Assembly: GCA_029964075.1 (NCBI GenBank)
Contig: CM057148.1
Coordinates: forward strand, 31,427,916-31,491,915
Origin: Patiria pectinifera
Lineage: Eukaryota; Echinodermata; Asteroidea; Valvatida; Asterinidae
DNA length: 64,000 nucleotides
Reading direction: 5' to 3'
Positions within the stretch are counted from its first letter, which is position 1, and every line of letters starts with the position of its first letter. The translations under genes and the position numbers were made by a program. The notes beneath the pieces are model-generated. The model had not been told where the DNA came from, did no database searches, and saw only the letters and a list, made by a program, of their open reading frames with translations. This document shows, piece after piece, positions 31,402 through 43,900 of this stretch.

Positions 31402-32078
31402 TCAGTTCTTGGAGTGGAATGGCGAGTTTTCGAACAAAGTAGAATCTTCCAAGACATCCCCAAGTATATTCCAGACTGCCATTTCTGTGTGCCAAATACC
31501 TACCGCTAGCATAACCACATGCACTCTCCCACCACGAGTCTCTGGCCATTTCCACTGTACAAACTTTGCCAGGGAAAACAGAGGCTGGTCAAATGTAGTG
31601 ACTGGGATTTGCCCTGGATTCAGATATTCAACAGCTTGTCTCACGACATCCATGCCATGCTTGATCATAGCAGGAGTGGCGGACTTCTCATAAAAAAGAG
31701 GAAGGAGTGCACATTGTGCAGGAGGGTCTTCCACCGGAGGTTGCATAGAGGCATGATAGGCAGCCCATGCAATGGCATCTCCATTGGTGAGTTCTCCTGG
31801 CTCTAGAAGTGGCAGTCCATGCTCTACCCAGCGTCTTCCTCTGCTCTGGCCTCAGTTAAGCACCTCTCGACTGGAAATACGTCACATTCTGGCACTGCAA
31901 CAGCAGTAGTTTTCAAAGCTCCGGCTTGTACACCGGCGTAGCTGTCAGGAAAAGTGTGCTTTTTATTTCCAGAAGGCGGTATCATTGTGTGGTCTGCTCT
32001 CACCAGGTTCGGTCTTGGTAGGCAACTGGAAAAGGCTGATTCCAGTTCGTGGATTGAGATAAGGGTCATATATCCCAA
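31402..32078 (-). pseudogene. fragment of a widespread uncharacterised repeat-encoded protein
   Basis: Two minus-strand frames (32078-31824 and about 31855-31402) carry, in order, HTFPDSYAGV, LTNGDAIAWAAYHAS, ALLPLFYEKSATPAMIKHGM, IPVTTFDQPLFSLAKFVQW and HTEMAVWNILGD. I recall this motif series from a multicopy family of large proteins of unknown function in corals and deuterostomes. The pieces are separated by a stop near 31850, and the downstream part has decayed. Its association with mobile DNA is likely but not shown here. Confidence 0.5.
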
Positions 32079-32589
32079 TTTTTTGACAGAGGTTGTGGTC
32101 TATTAATAATCCCCCCAATTTTTGAGGTATGTAAATATGTAAAATGTATTCAAAAGCACTGGAAAACTGAGATAAAGTAAACAAATTTAAAATTCGCTGA
32201 TTTGATGTAAGCGCCCCTAGTGTAATGTGAAAGCCCCCATCCCCCACCCCACCACCCCACACGCCGTCACGGATTTACGCCACAGAAAATCAATATTTTG
32301 CAACCACTCTGAACTTCTTATGATTCCCAGGACTTGAGAAATGCAATATTTTGTCATAAATGTCGGCCATCTTGAAATTTGGTGTTTTGTATGGAGGGCT
32401 TCTAGGCTAACATTACTTAATAGGCCCTAAGGGAGCCTCATGCCGAATATGGTACTTTTATCTGCAAAGTAACGGTAGTCTCAAAATATTACCCTAAGTC
32501 ACCTGACTATTGTGGGCCGTGTGCCACCTACGGAGGTAGGTCGGTTCGTGAAACGCTAAATTCACACTGTTCGTGTCGACGCTGCAGCA

Positions 32590-33640
32590 TTTTTGATTTT
32601 TTAGAGGTACGTCATCATCATTGCTAAAGTTCTTGCAAATAAAAGAACAATGAACCAAGAAATTCATTGGATTAAATTAAACAAAACAGATTTGCGTATT
32701 TCAATGTACGCAGATGATACAAAACTTAACCTGCAAAAAGCAGAATGACTAAATATTGCTAACATTGATCCTGACCAAAACCTTTCAGAAATGATAAAAT
32801 TGGCAACAGGAACCAATTAAAACATTAGGCGTTTATTTTGAGAATAATATGAATGAATTTTAAGCATTGATATTGGAAGAAAACGTGAAAACTTGTGCGA
32901 ATTTAATTTAACAATGGGGAAGAACACATCTGACATTATTAGGAAGAGTAACAATTGTAAATACTCTTGCAATACCAATATTTACCTTTTTAGCATCTTT
33001 TATTCCAACCCCATAAAGTATTTTTCGAAAATAGATAACTTAGTGTTTCCGTTTATCTGGCATAATCAGACAAAATTTTAAGACAAATATTGATTTGCAA
33101 TTTAAACGAAGGCGGTCTTAACCTATTTGACTTTTTATCGCTTACTATAACACTAAAATTACCTGGATATTCAAATGGTAAAAACAATAAAAATTGGGAA
33201 ATGAAAAATCCTTTGCAATTTTTATTGAAACACATGTTGTCCAGACCTTTCAGTCCTCGATATCAATTTTAAGACAGCAAAGTGCTCTTCATGTATTACT
33301 TTAAACTTTCCACAATTTATACAAAGTTAATATTCTGTTGGCAGGAACTGAACTCAACAAAGATTGTAGAATCCATCTACAGTCTCTTAACCAAAGGAAT
33401 GGTTAATAACTCTAGCAAATAATATAACAAAACTCCCGTTGAAAGGCGCGTGTACGTTATGATGTTTTAAGCAGTATAGAAAAGTTACAACTAAAGATAT
33501 ATACACGGTTTTTATTTATGGAAAGAGTAAACCGCCAGTTAGTCACAAACGCTTTGGAGATATATTAAATGAAGAAAAACAGTGGAATTATGTGTGGAAA
33601 CGGAAAAAAAATATGTAAGAGAAGCTAAATAGAAAATTGT
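32590..33640 (+). pseudogene. L1/Tx1-like LINE reverse transcriptase remnant
   Basis: The plus-strand frames contain the catalytic-type box SMYADDTKLNL (near 32700). Further on come LGVYFENN, LGRVTIVNTLAIP and IDNLVFPFIWHN, then GGLNLFDFLSLTITLK. This order is the post-core region of L1/Tx1-type LINEs. Several stops and frameshifts interrupt it. No endonuclease or 3' tail is evident. Confidence 0.6.
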
Positions 33641-33854
33641 AAAGAGTGTGCTGTGTTTTTATGTAACAAGATTGGTTATTACCATCATAGTTTTGTGACG
33701 TGTACATACATACAAACTTTAAAAAGAATATGCTCAATATTACCTGGCGATAACAAAACACTTTTTGAAATTGCCAAAAAAAAAATGTTTAATTTAGTGT
33801 AACTAACATCGATTTTGATTTTGAAATACATTTGATTACACACACTCTCGAATT

Positions 33855-34170
33855 TGTATCCTTGTGGAGACATTTCTTTGTTTTCGTGTGGTAAAGTTTT
33901 CGAGTTTGAAAGTGAAGTTTTAAATTGCTCTTATTTTAACCAGAATTAATTTCCTTGGCTCAAATTTGGACTTAATATCCCTTTTCTAAAACTCTTCTAT
34001 TTGCGACGGATCAACCCACCTAGGAAATTCCTATTTTTTTTTTTTTTAGTAAAATTCATATATCTATTTCGTGGTAATCTTGTGGAGACCTATTGATCTA
34101 TAGAAATTGCCCTGTGGAGACGACCTTTACAATGTTTTGTTCCCTATTGTGGGCGTGTCTTCAAAAGGAT
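33855..34170 (-). repeat. GTGGAGACA-family dispersed repeat
   Basis: In reverse complement it follows 50565-50860: TATATCTATTTCGTG against CACGAAATAGATATA, the CCTAGGAAATTCCTA region, CTTAATATCCCTTTTCTAAAA, and a TTGTGGAGACC motif at both ends. Confidence 0.7.
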
Positions 34171-35429
34171 ACAAATTTCAGCAATACCAATGTATTCCAT
34201 ATTTAAAATAAGATTAAAGACATATCAGTACAATAAGTGGATCATAATTGTTGACACTTTTATTCCAGAAATGTATTTAAGGGTTAAACTATAGAAGGAA
34301 AAAAACAAACCTTGAAACGATTTTGTAATATCTAATTTTAATTAATATAGTATAATGAAATTAAGTGATTAATACGTGTGTGTGCTCAGAAAACGTTTTA
34401 ACAATATTACGAGAAATAAAAGCGTTAGACGCAATGAGGAAAAAAACTGTCTTAATAGACAGTGTCAACATAAAATTGATCCACTATAGCAAAAACAAAC
34501 ATGCAAAGTGAAACCGCACAGTTGTTTGGTTACAACTGTGAACAAAAACAAATAATGACATCTATTCAAATTATTGATAGTAGTGACCCGAAAAAAAAGA
34601 AACCCCTGAGCTAAATTATTTACATGCATTAGTTATACACATGGCATTCAAACGCACACAGTACTATCAAGTATACATGAAGGATAAAGGCCGCCGCGCT
34701 TCCTAAGTGTTTTTCCTGATAACCAGCTCGTTGACAGCTCGTTGACAATGCTATCTGTGATGTTGCTAGGAAGGACAGGTTCAAAGTCTCCCCATCAACA
34801 CAACCAACCAATACTCTGTGCATTTTCCGTTAACGTGTGTTATTTCAATGAGTTGACGATTTACGTTGAACGTTTTATACAGTTCTTGGTAAATTATTAT
34901 CAAGACATTTGGAGTTATTACTTCTGTTCAAAACAATTTGAAAGTTCAAATTACTTGTTCAAAACAAGCAAATGTTCTTCGCAAAGAAAAACAATTGGAT
35001 GTACGTTTAGTTGGCCTTGATAAAGTTAAACTTAAATGATAATTTTTAGTGAAATATTAGGTCTGTGTGGGTATAAGTAACAAGGTCACCGATATAGACA
35101 TTTATAGACTATGTAATGGCTAATTCCGGATATAAACTCTACAGACTGAAGTTTTGTCTTTAAAGGGACATGAAAGCGCACAGTTGGGCTAAACATGTTT
35201 TAAACGACATAATATTAATTTTGAAAAGAGCATCGTAAAGCAGAATAAAACATTTACACACTATCCTCAACAAAATGGCCGTTTTGTGTTATTCTAGCGA
35301 GAACAAATTCCTGAGGTCTCAATTTTGACTTTCTAAAATCTAGCTTTTCGGCTGCTAGTCGTGAATCGTGTCGCACATATGTTCCACCATGCGTCGCGGA
35401 CGTTTAGGATACATAATGTAGGGTGCTAT
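34171..35429. other. no supported gene; possible last exon of the membrane protein gene
   Basis: Mostly featureless. On the minus strand, 34715-34648 could be a terminal exon of the multi-exon membrane protein gene: acceptor TTATCAG at phase 1, then a basic tail GKTLRKRGG and a stop after 21 codons. The pyrimidine tract is weak, so this competes with 36699-36653. Confidence 0.3.
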
Positions 35430-36020
35430 GAGTGGGCGTGCCTCACGTGGTACTTGTGAGGAATAACCGATCTGTTCGTATTGAAATCTCAAACTCCATA
35501 GCCTTTTCCATGAAGGGCAGATGGACTGTTAACAACTTCCTTTTGGGGTATATTGTAATTATGTTTACTGTCCAAAAAGGAACTGTCACATGTTCACCAT
35601 TTTGTATGTGGTGAACACCGAGGATTTCCTGTTGTTCCTCTTTTGTTCACACTTCAGCTATTTTGCAACGGCTCTCATTGGTTTTGTACATGTTTACCAA
35701 TCGAGGACATCCTCGACTGGACCCAATTAGCAATAGATGAATTCACATTGTGTGTCCTCGCACACAACTTTACGGATTGGGTTGAGGGGGAATTTGAAAT
35801 GTTCTCCCTTAACTCTCTTCTTAAAATTTTCCTTTACAAAGGCGGTCTCTGGGGTACCATTGTTCCCTTTGTGTAAGTACCCCACAAGGTGAATCCCGTA
35901 AGAACACAATGTAGTGTTATCTTATACTTATGAGGACTTGCTTTTGTTCCCTTCTTGTGTTCCATTGTTTTGTAATTCAATTTTCTTTCCACATGTCCCA
36001 TAAGGTTTGTACACGAAAGT
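35430..36020. repeat. GAGGAC/GTCCTC-rich dispersed repeat
   Basis: Many short opposing words (GAGGACATCCTCGACTGG, CCGAGGACTTGGCTCAGATC, GGGGTACC against TACCCCAC) give the same texture as 50440-51400. I take it as a diverged member of that repeat group. The frames at 35643-35909 are not genes. Confidence 0.45.
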
Positions 36021-37858
36021 CCCCCGAGGACTTGGCTCAGATCCTCGGGGTTATCGTTGTCACCAATCTTTAATTGTCACAGGTCCTCAGTCGTAAAAGA
36101 ACACAATCACTACTGAATGTCTGACAGAAGTTGGAGCAAAGGAGAAGACTTAGAATCCCGGCTCTAACGGTTAAATAGGCATTGTTACATCTGCTTGATG
36201 ATTTGCATGGAATCTGTGGGGTTATGTATGTTTTGCTACAATTAAGGTGAATCGTCACTCATCCGGACGGGTAATGGCTGAAACTGCACTGCCAAATAAT
36301 TCTCGAACTCGACGAAGGTTACAGTTGCCGTGTTCAGTTTTGTATGTCTGGCTGATAAAAATGCCAACAAATTTAGCTTTCTCAATCTTCGTTTTTCTGA
36401 TTTGCTGTTAACACGAAGAGAAACAAAAATACGACAAAAGTTGACTGATACAATGTGAAGCGTATTATAGGTATCTCTGTTAGTAGACCAGAATTCATTC
36501 CATTTTTACTTATTATCGATTTTACAATCACCCAAATAAATATCAAGAATCAATTTACAAATTGTATGTTACATTACAAACTTTAAAAATAAAAAAAAAT
36601 GTATTCAAAGAAATTCGTAATTACCCTCATAATGAGGAATCTTCAATGTTTGCTAAAGAAACACGTACTTACAATGATGTAAGGAAAACGAATACCATAC
36701 TGAGTGGGAATAGACAACCAGCCATATAATCGGGCGCAATATAACACGATAGCATACAAGGTAAGAAAAGAAAAAAGGATGAAAGAATGACACATTAGGA
36801 CAGACACAAGACATATAATGTATGACAAGTATTTGTAAAACAAAGGCTACAGAGATAATAAGATAAACAAGGAAAGCAGTAATTGATTGGCATGTGATTT
36901 ATTTCACATCTTACACAACAGTCGCCCTTTTCTTATTATTGATTATTGGTTTGATATGAGGCCTAGACCTTTTTTTTCATCAGTCAGTGGAATATATATC
37001 TCATGAAATATTCCTGTATATGATCGTCGATTACGACACTTACCCGCGGACCTTTATAGATGTTGAAACATGACAGCCGTCATTCTCAGATGTTTGGTTG
37101 TCCCGTTATCTTTGAAAGCAATAAGGTGCATAAATAAAAATTGGAAGTTAAGAATCGGCCTTTCACAGACGGCTTCAACCTTACGGAATGCGCTCTTGGA
37201 CATTGTTTTAAGGAAGCTTTTCGCAGTGGGCATATGATGACTTTTCATGTGCTCTTTTGAATCCACAATTTGAAACAGACTAATGTCCAATTGAAGTCAA
37301 AATCGTGATATTTTACGATATTTCATTCATATTTGAATGAAAATCCATAACAATCATAAACAGGTAACTTTTTAACCAAATCATTTTACACGTCAAACGC
37401 AGAGGTAACCGTTTTGGTTTTTGTCAACTTTGCATTTTTTTTTACTTGATAATGTGGTTGATTTAAGAGATCCGGTGATGTGCAAATAAGGTTTCAGCCA
37501 CCTTGCGCTATGGTTGGCGAACCAGTGATTGAAGCTATAATACTAGCACTTGGTTTATCCAAATAAGTTTATGGTATTTGCAAACTCAACATTAATGTTT
37601 GTATAGACAACAAAGATTTTGTCTTCTTCAACGAGTCTTTTTTCCCGTACCGCTAATGTATCTCAGGGAAAACAGCTGATTACAAACGATTAGTCTTCCT
37701 TCCCACGAAATTAATTATATTGGATTGAAAAAAAAGTGTGTTTGAAGAAAGTTGTTATTACAATGGAGATGAGTTAATAAACAAGTGAGGAAAGTGGAAA
37801 GAACATTACAGGGATGAAAACAAAGTTAAAAAAACTCATTCAAAACAAATTGACATAC
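36021..37858 (-). other. downstream part of the membrane protein gene or intergenic
   Basis: A candidate terminal exon lies at 36699-36653 (acceptor TTCCCACTCAG, phase 1, then 14 codons and TAG). A 78-aa frame at 37290-37054 shows no domain; a GTAAGT donor follows near 37045 but the frame closes before it. Nothing else is supported. Confidence 0.3.
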
Positions 37859-37985
37859 CACCTTCCGTCCGAAACTTTTTGTATAGATACATCAGAAAGA
37901 AGAGTACTGAGAACCACGCTGCAAAATTAGCGATAGAAACAGCAATGATGAACCCGCTGATGACTTCAGGTAAATCAGTCCGGCT
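37859..37985 (-). CDS. membrane protein gene, exon with helix 8
   Basis: Acceptor CTTTTCAG, 42 codons plus one base, donor GGTG|GTATGT. It encodes VISGFIIAVSIANFAAWFSV and LFFLMYLYKKF, then a basic end. Confidence 0.78.
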
Positions 37986-40900
37986 CTGAAAAGTCTGTTG
38001 TAAGAACATTTACAATTAAAGGATTGCTTGTGCCTTTAACAAATTTTTACCTAGAACACATCCCTCTCTCTACCTAAATAAAATGTTTTTCTACCCAATG
38101 CTGTATTGGGTATGGGTTAAGCATGGAATTGACATTAATAAGAAGCATTTTTTTAATTTTGAATAAGATGAACAAGAGTGACCACTAGTGACCACTATGT
38201 GACCATTGACACCACATGCTGGTCCCTTAAGATAGAACTAGGGTCAAGGAAGATCATGTCAAAATTTGGTTAAAATCGGCAAAGTAATTTGGCATTTTTT
38301 GTGAGCATTTGCCAGAAGAAAGAAAGAAAGAATGAAAAGCGACGATCACAGTATATCAGGGTGCCTTGCACGGCTGATATATAGAAAGAAAGAACTGGAG
38401 CACTGTGTTTCAGAAGCACAAATATCAGCCGTGGACAGTATGTCACCGAATAATAAGTATTGTGACTAGTACGTGAACAGTGACCTTTGTGTGGAAATAG
38501 TGCATATCTGGTAGCAAACACACATGTATCCGCATAACAAATGTGGCCCAAGTCAGTTTATAAAATTCTGCATTTTTCCTGAAAATGACCACTGCTGACC
38601 ACTGAGTGACCCTTGGCCTGAATCTGAAGGAAAACAAGATGAGGTGAGCAAGTCATGTTGGAAAATAAGCCTTTTCTGCATTTTTCCTGAAAATGACTAC
38701 TGCTGATTACTGAGTGATCATAATGTTGCCCAAATCTGCAAAACACGTTAGGAACTGACTGCTAATGACCACTTAATGACCCTTGGCCTAATTCTGAAAA
38801 AAAAAACACTGGGAACTGGCAAGACGGTTAACTTATCAAGTCTTGTTGGAATCGTTACAACAAACGTGAGAATAGAGCTGGTTTCCACGTTTGTCAGAAA
38901 ATGACCGACTACGTGACCTTTGACCCCGATCTGACCACACCCCATATGAATCTTGGATCAGTTGTCAATATGGTCACATTTGGTTGAAATTGGCCAAAGC
39001 GTTTGGCAGTTTCAATAAATGGTTAGAGAGTTCTGACATCAAATTTAAAACAAGACAACATACCACCAAATCATTACAATGCGCCGTGAAAATGGGTATA
39101 TAAATGGGTTTTAAAGAGTGCCCCCATTTGGACAAAAGGTCCCCCCTCGCTTTTTTTTTTATTTTGTCTACATTTCGGCTTGGATGTGGGGGTTCCCCCC
39201 CCCCCCCCCCCGACATCCTGATATTGAAAAAGAAACATATGCGACGATCACAGTTCATCAGCGTGCTTTGCATGGCTGATATGATTCAGAAGAAAATAAT
39301 TCAGAAGAAAAAAATATGGCTTTCTGCACACTGCGGAAATGCCAACAAATTGTATTGGCAGGATGGAATAGAGGCTAATGGATTAGTAACCAGTTGCAGT
39401 TGCACAAGTCATACTCACGTCAAACAGGTAACCAATGATGTACGCCACCTCAAGCAAACTTACCACCAACGATAACATCGCCAGATATTTCTGTGTTTTT
39501 AATAACTGGAAAAATATAAAAGCACAATTTCCATCAATCCCAAGACGCCCCTCATACTTTATTTTTGTGTATTTATTCGAGATTTTTTTCATTTAATTTT
39601 CATGAATGTTTAAACTTCACTTGAAATGAATCGATTGTATGGACTATACTTACGAACAAAAACCCAAAGAAACACATGCCAACGGATAATGGAACTCCTG
39701 CAGCCAGCTTCAAAATCTCTGAGTTTGCCAACCAAGTTTTGTCAATCTTCAGGATAAATGCCACAAACATTAGCTGTATAAAAAAAACACACCGTATACA
39801 AATGGGCAAATTTAGCAAAGAACATTCAGCCTATGTAATCTCAGTATTCAGAATAGACTTGGTATTAAGTGATTAAGTTTTATCTTTTTCAAAATGTTCG
39901 AAAGGCTAACCCGTACTTACCTGCAGTTGAAGAGCCAATAACAGCAAACTCGTCGCGAACAGATGTTTGACGTACTTATCTACCAACAAAAAAATAATTA
40001 TGCGGAAGAGTTGTTTAAAACGTCTGGTTTAAAAGCGGGTAGGTAATATAATGACCCGAGCTGATCCAATTTTGGGTTGAATGTTTTTCATGTTTTCGGG
40101 ACATTTTTATGAAAGGAGCGTGTGATCGCTTTCCCCTTACTAACAAAAACACAAAAACAATTACCCAAGATGCACCCTGACAGAAACAACTTCGAGAAAT
40201 GGTGAATATCTTAGTAACCTTCGTTATCACACCTTTAAAAAAAAACATTAAAAAAAACGGTGATAAAACTAGGACAGCATTTACCACTGGTTTTAACCTT
40301 TCGTACTACGCTAAGCTCCCGAGTGCGTAGATATTTTCTGAGCAGTTTTCCTAAACGTAGAGCAGTAATTATTGTTGAAAATGTCACATGTTCTTGTTAT
40401 GTACAATGTACGTACAAAGGTACGTTGTTTGGGAGCAAGGTATAAAAAGGAATCTAGCAAAACTGCAACTGATCTATTGTCCTTGTTGCCGGCACAAATC
40501 CGTCTCTCGACCAATAGGAAAGGGTATTCTGGCACATGTTCTTACGACTGTAGGCTTATACAAGTCATTAACACTGATCTCGGGGGAAGAGTCCGTCCAT
40601 AATTTTTGCTGGAGATGATGCCAATGGCCATCTTTTGAATATTGTTTTTGTTCTTTTTACAAACATTGTATTGAATATTTGCACAAGTAGTATAGCTATA
40701 ATGATTCCAGTAAGACCCGTCCATCGGGAACCATCCCGTTAAGTAAACTTCTGACACGACTGTGAATGATTTAAAGAGCGTACTCACGATTCGATGTCGT
40801 AAAAGAGATTTGAAGACGTACACAGTCAAGCAAATTTGGATTTTGAGCATTATTTTGAATAAATGGGAGAGATTTGTTAGGAAAAGTGCGAATATGTCAG

Positions 40901-43900
40901 CAAAAGTTGTAACGAAGTAACGGTAATATCTTCCGTAAGATTTAGGAACTATTTGCGAAAAGAGCGAATCTGATAGGGTGGAAAAGTATTGCGGAAGTAC
41001 GAGAAAGCTGGACTGGATGGGAAACGTCAGCTTCATTGCTCTTTGGGGAGTCAGGTTGGCGTAGCGGTACTTTCCTCGCCTTCCACCGCCGTGGCCCGGA
41101 TTGGGTTTTCAGTCCCTACCTGATTCCGTGGGTTTTCCTCAGAATATTCCTCTGGGCTTTTCCTCCCACTTCTAAAAAACTGTATTTTTTTTCTCATTGT
41201 CTTCTCTCTACAGGTTTCTTCAGGCTTCCGTGCTACAGTGCTTCAGAGTCATTTCGTGTAAATACTTCATATAAGTGTCCACGCTCAAATAATCGATTTT
41301 TTTATTATACTTTGTGGGATGAAAGGACTTTGGGAGCAAGGAACCAAAATAGACTTTTTAATCCGATATTTTGCCCATTGCCAAGGTTACGGGCCATTAT
41401 GTGTTTTGGCCAATTTTCGGCAATTTTGAGGCTGCAAAAAAAAAAATCATTTTTTTGCGTTATTTTCAAAGGTCATCAAGCCAAACTGCAAAGTAATGTC
41501 ACAAAAGTAACTATATCACGACAAAGTATCATCCTTACCCTTACAAGAAAAAAATTAAAACACTTCTCAAAAATCTCCTTTATAATAATTTTAGGCCCTA
41601 TAATACAGCATGTTTTTACAACTAGCAAAATTGCATTTTTTACCCCATTTTATCCCTCCCAAATGGCACTTGCCAGGGCACTCAGAATAATTTCCCTTCG
41701 GCTATGGTTAGTTCAGACATTGGTCTTTTCATATCTGGTTGTGGAAATTTTGGGTTATTGTATAGCCTTTGTGCAGTAGCGCTCCAAAAATGGTAAATTT
41801 CACAAAAACCTTAAAAAGTGCATTTTCAGTGTTTCCTTTGTTTTGGGTAGTAAACTTGTATAATTGGTATAGTTCATTAATCTAACACATTTTCACAAAC
41901 AGAATCAGACTGTTTTTCATTTTTAGATCATTGGATGAATAGTAGGTAGTGTGCTTCCCCCCCCCCACACCAGGCTAGGCCCCGCCCACTCCCCTGTGCC
42001 ACCGAATTTTAAATGTGTATGTTGCATAACGAAACAAATGTAAATACATAATATGCAAGTGAACACTTTAGAAATAACATAGAGTTCCTTTTCACAACCT
42101 CCCCTTCCCCCACCCCGGGGCATTGCTTGGGGTTGAGGGTGGGGTGTGACCACCCACCAATAACTTAGCATTGTCGGTACAATCATTGTCACATGGGCAA
42201 AACTCATGTGATTGCAAGCCTCAATGAATAATGGCCATATCCATTGTCCTCTGATTGAAGTGCACCATTATTCAAATGATGTCCAGTCCTCCCCTCCCAG
42301 CTAGGCCCCGCTCCTTCCTTTGCCACCAAATACAGATTTTGATTTCTGCATGTATTTGCCTAAATTAAATTGTAAATACTAGATATCAATTTGAAAGTGA
42401 ACCTTTTACGATCTACACCAACAGCCGTCTCACAGATAGCCCCTTCCCCTGCCACCCCCACTCCCAATGCTCAAAGAGAACCACGCCCTCCCAAACAAGT
42501 CAACAAGTACAATTTTGTTGAGATTACTTACATGCATATGGCCTTGGGGAAAGTCTGAATTATGTAAGGTGGCTTGAAATATCCGAAAAGTGAGGAGGAG
42601 AAGAGCTGTGTATGTCACGGGGTGGGTGGGGGTGGGAAGGGTGATCTGGACACACGCATGTACGCTGTACACATTTGTTTATATTGCAAGCTACTCTGGA
42701 ATTACAGTAAAAGGTGTGGTGAACAAAACGACGATTATTTTATTATTTTCAAAACGGAAAAGATCTCTCGATTTAGAGAGCAACTAACTCTTATTTGTTT
42801 ATATTGAAATACATGTACTTTGTTCAAAACTGCTGATGTTCTCCTTCAGAAAACATGTACGCCTGTGGTGAACATCAAAGATGCAAACGGTCTGGTATTG
42901 GAGACAGCCGAAGAAGAAATACAGCGTTGGCATCAGTATGCTGTAGATCTATTTGAGTCCAATCGGCCACGTCCACCCCATCACACAACTGAGGTTGAAC
43001 GAAACCCGCCGTCACCGGAAGAGACCAAGAAAGCCATACAGGCACTGAAAAACCACAAGGCTCCCGGAGTTGATTTCGTCACATCTGAAGCTGTTAAAGC
43101 TGCGACACAGGACCCAGAGATATTCAAAACCCTTCATGGGGCCGTGTGTAACATCTGGAACTCTGGGAATAGGCCACAGTCGATGACCAAGTCAATGTAC
43201 ATCCCGTTGCACAAAAAGAGTGACCGAGGCTTGTGCAACAACTACAGAACACTTGCACTAATCAGTCATGCCAGCAAAATTGTTCTGAATGTGATACAAC
43301 GCAGACTGGAAAGAACCGCTAACATCGAAGTGAGTGACACCCAATGTGGCTTTGTAAGCGGTAAAGGCACAACTGATGGAATCTACCTCCTGAAAGGTGT
43401 GGCGGAATCGCACTACGCAGGAAAACGCCCTCTTCATCTGGTCTTTGTTGACTATAAGAAGGCATTTGATTCAGTTAATTATGCACTTTTGTTTGCAAAG
43501 CTACGATATCTTAGTGTGGAGGAGGATGTGATGCGGCTACTTGAGGACCTTTACATCAACTCAAATGGCAAGCTCCGGTGGAAAGGTCGGATGACAGACG
43601 AGTTTGAGACACCAGTCGGAGTACGCCAAGGCTGTCCATTGTCACCAACACTCTTCAGCCTTTACACTGAGTGTCTCATGCGAGAGTGGTACAATCGCAC
43701 AGCACACCTAACGGCTCCAGATGTCAGTGGTATCCCCCTAAAGGAGATCAGATATGCTGACGACCTGGTACTGATGGCGCTGTGCAGTGCTGATGCTGAA
43801 GAGATGCTTACTACCCTGGGTGATATATCTGACGGGTATGGGTTAGCCATCCACCCTGGTAAGACTGCATATAAGATCATCCAGCCAACAACCGATGACA

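Noticed and set aside
37054-37290. Extra exon of the membrane protein gene
   Set aside because: The frame closes with TAA before the GTAAGT near 37045, and the other frames also contain stops.
41036-41779. 247-residue plus-strand open frame
   Set aside because: It runs through a SINE and into the fold-back arm; the inverted arm copy does not keep it open, and no domain is present.
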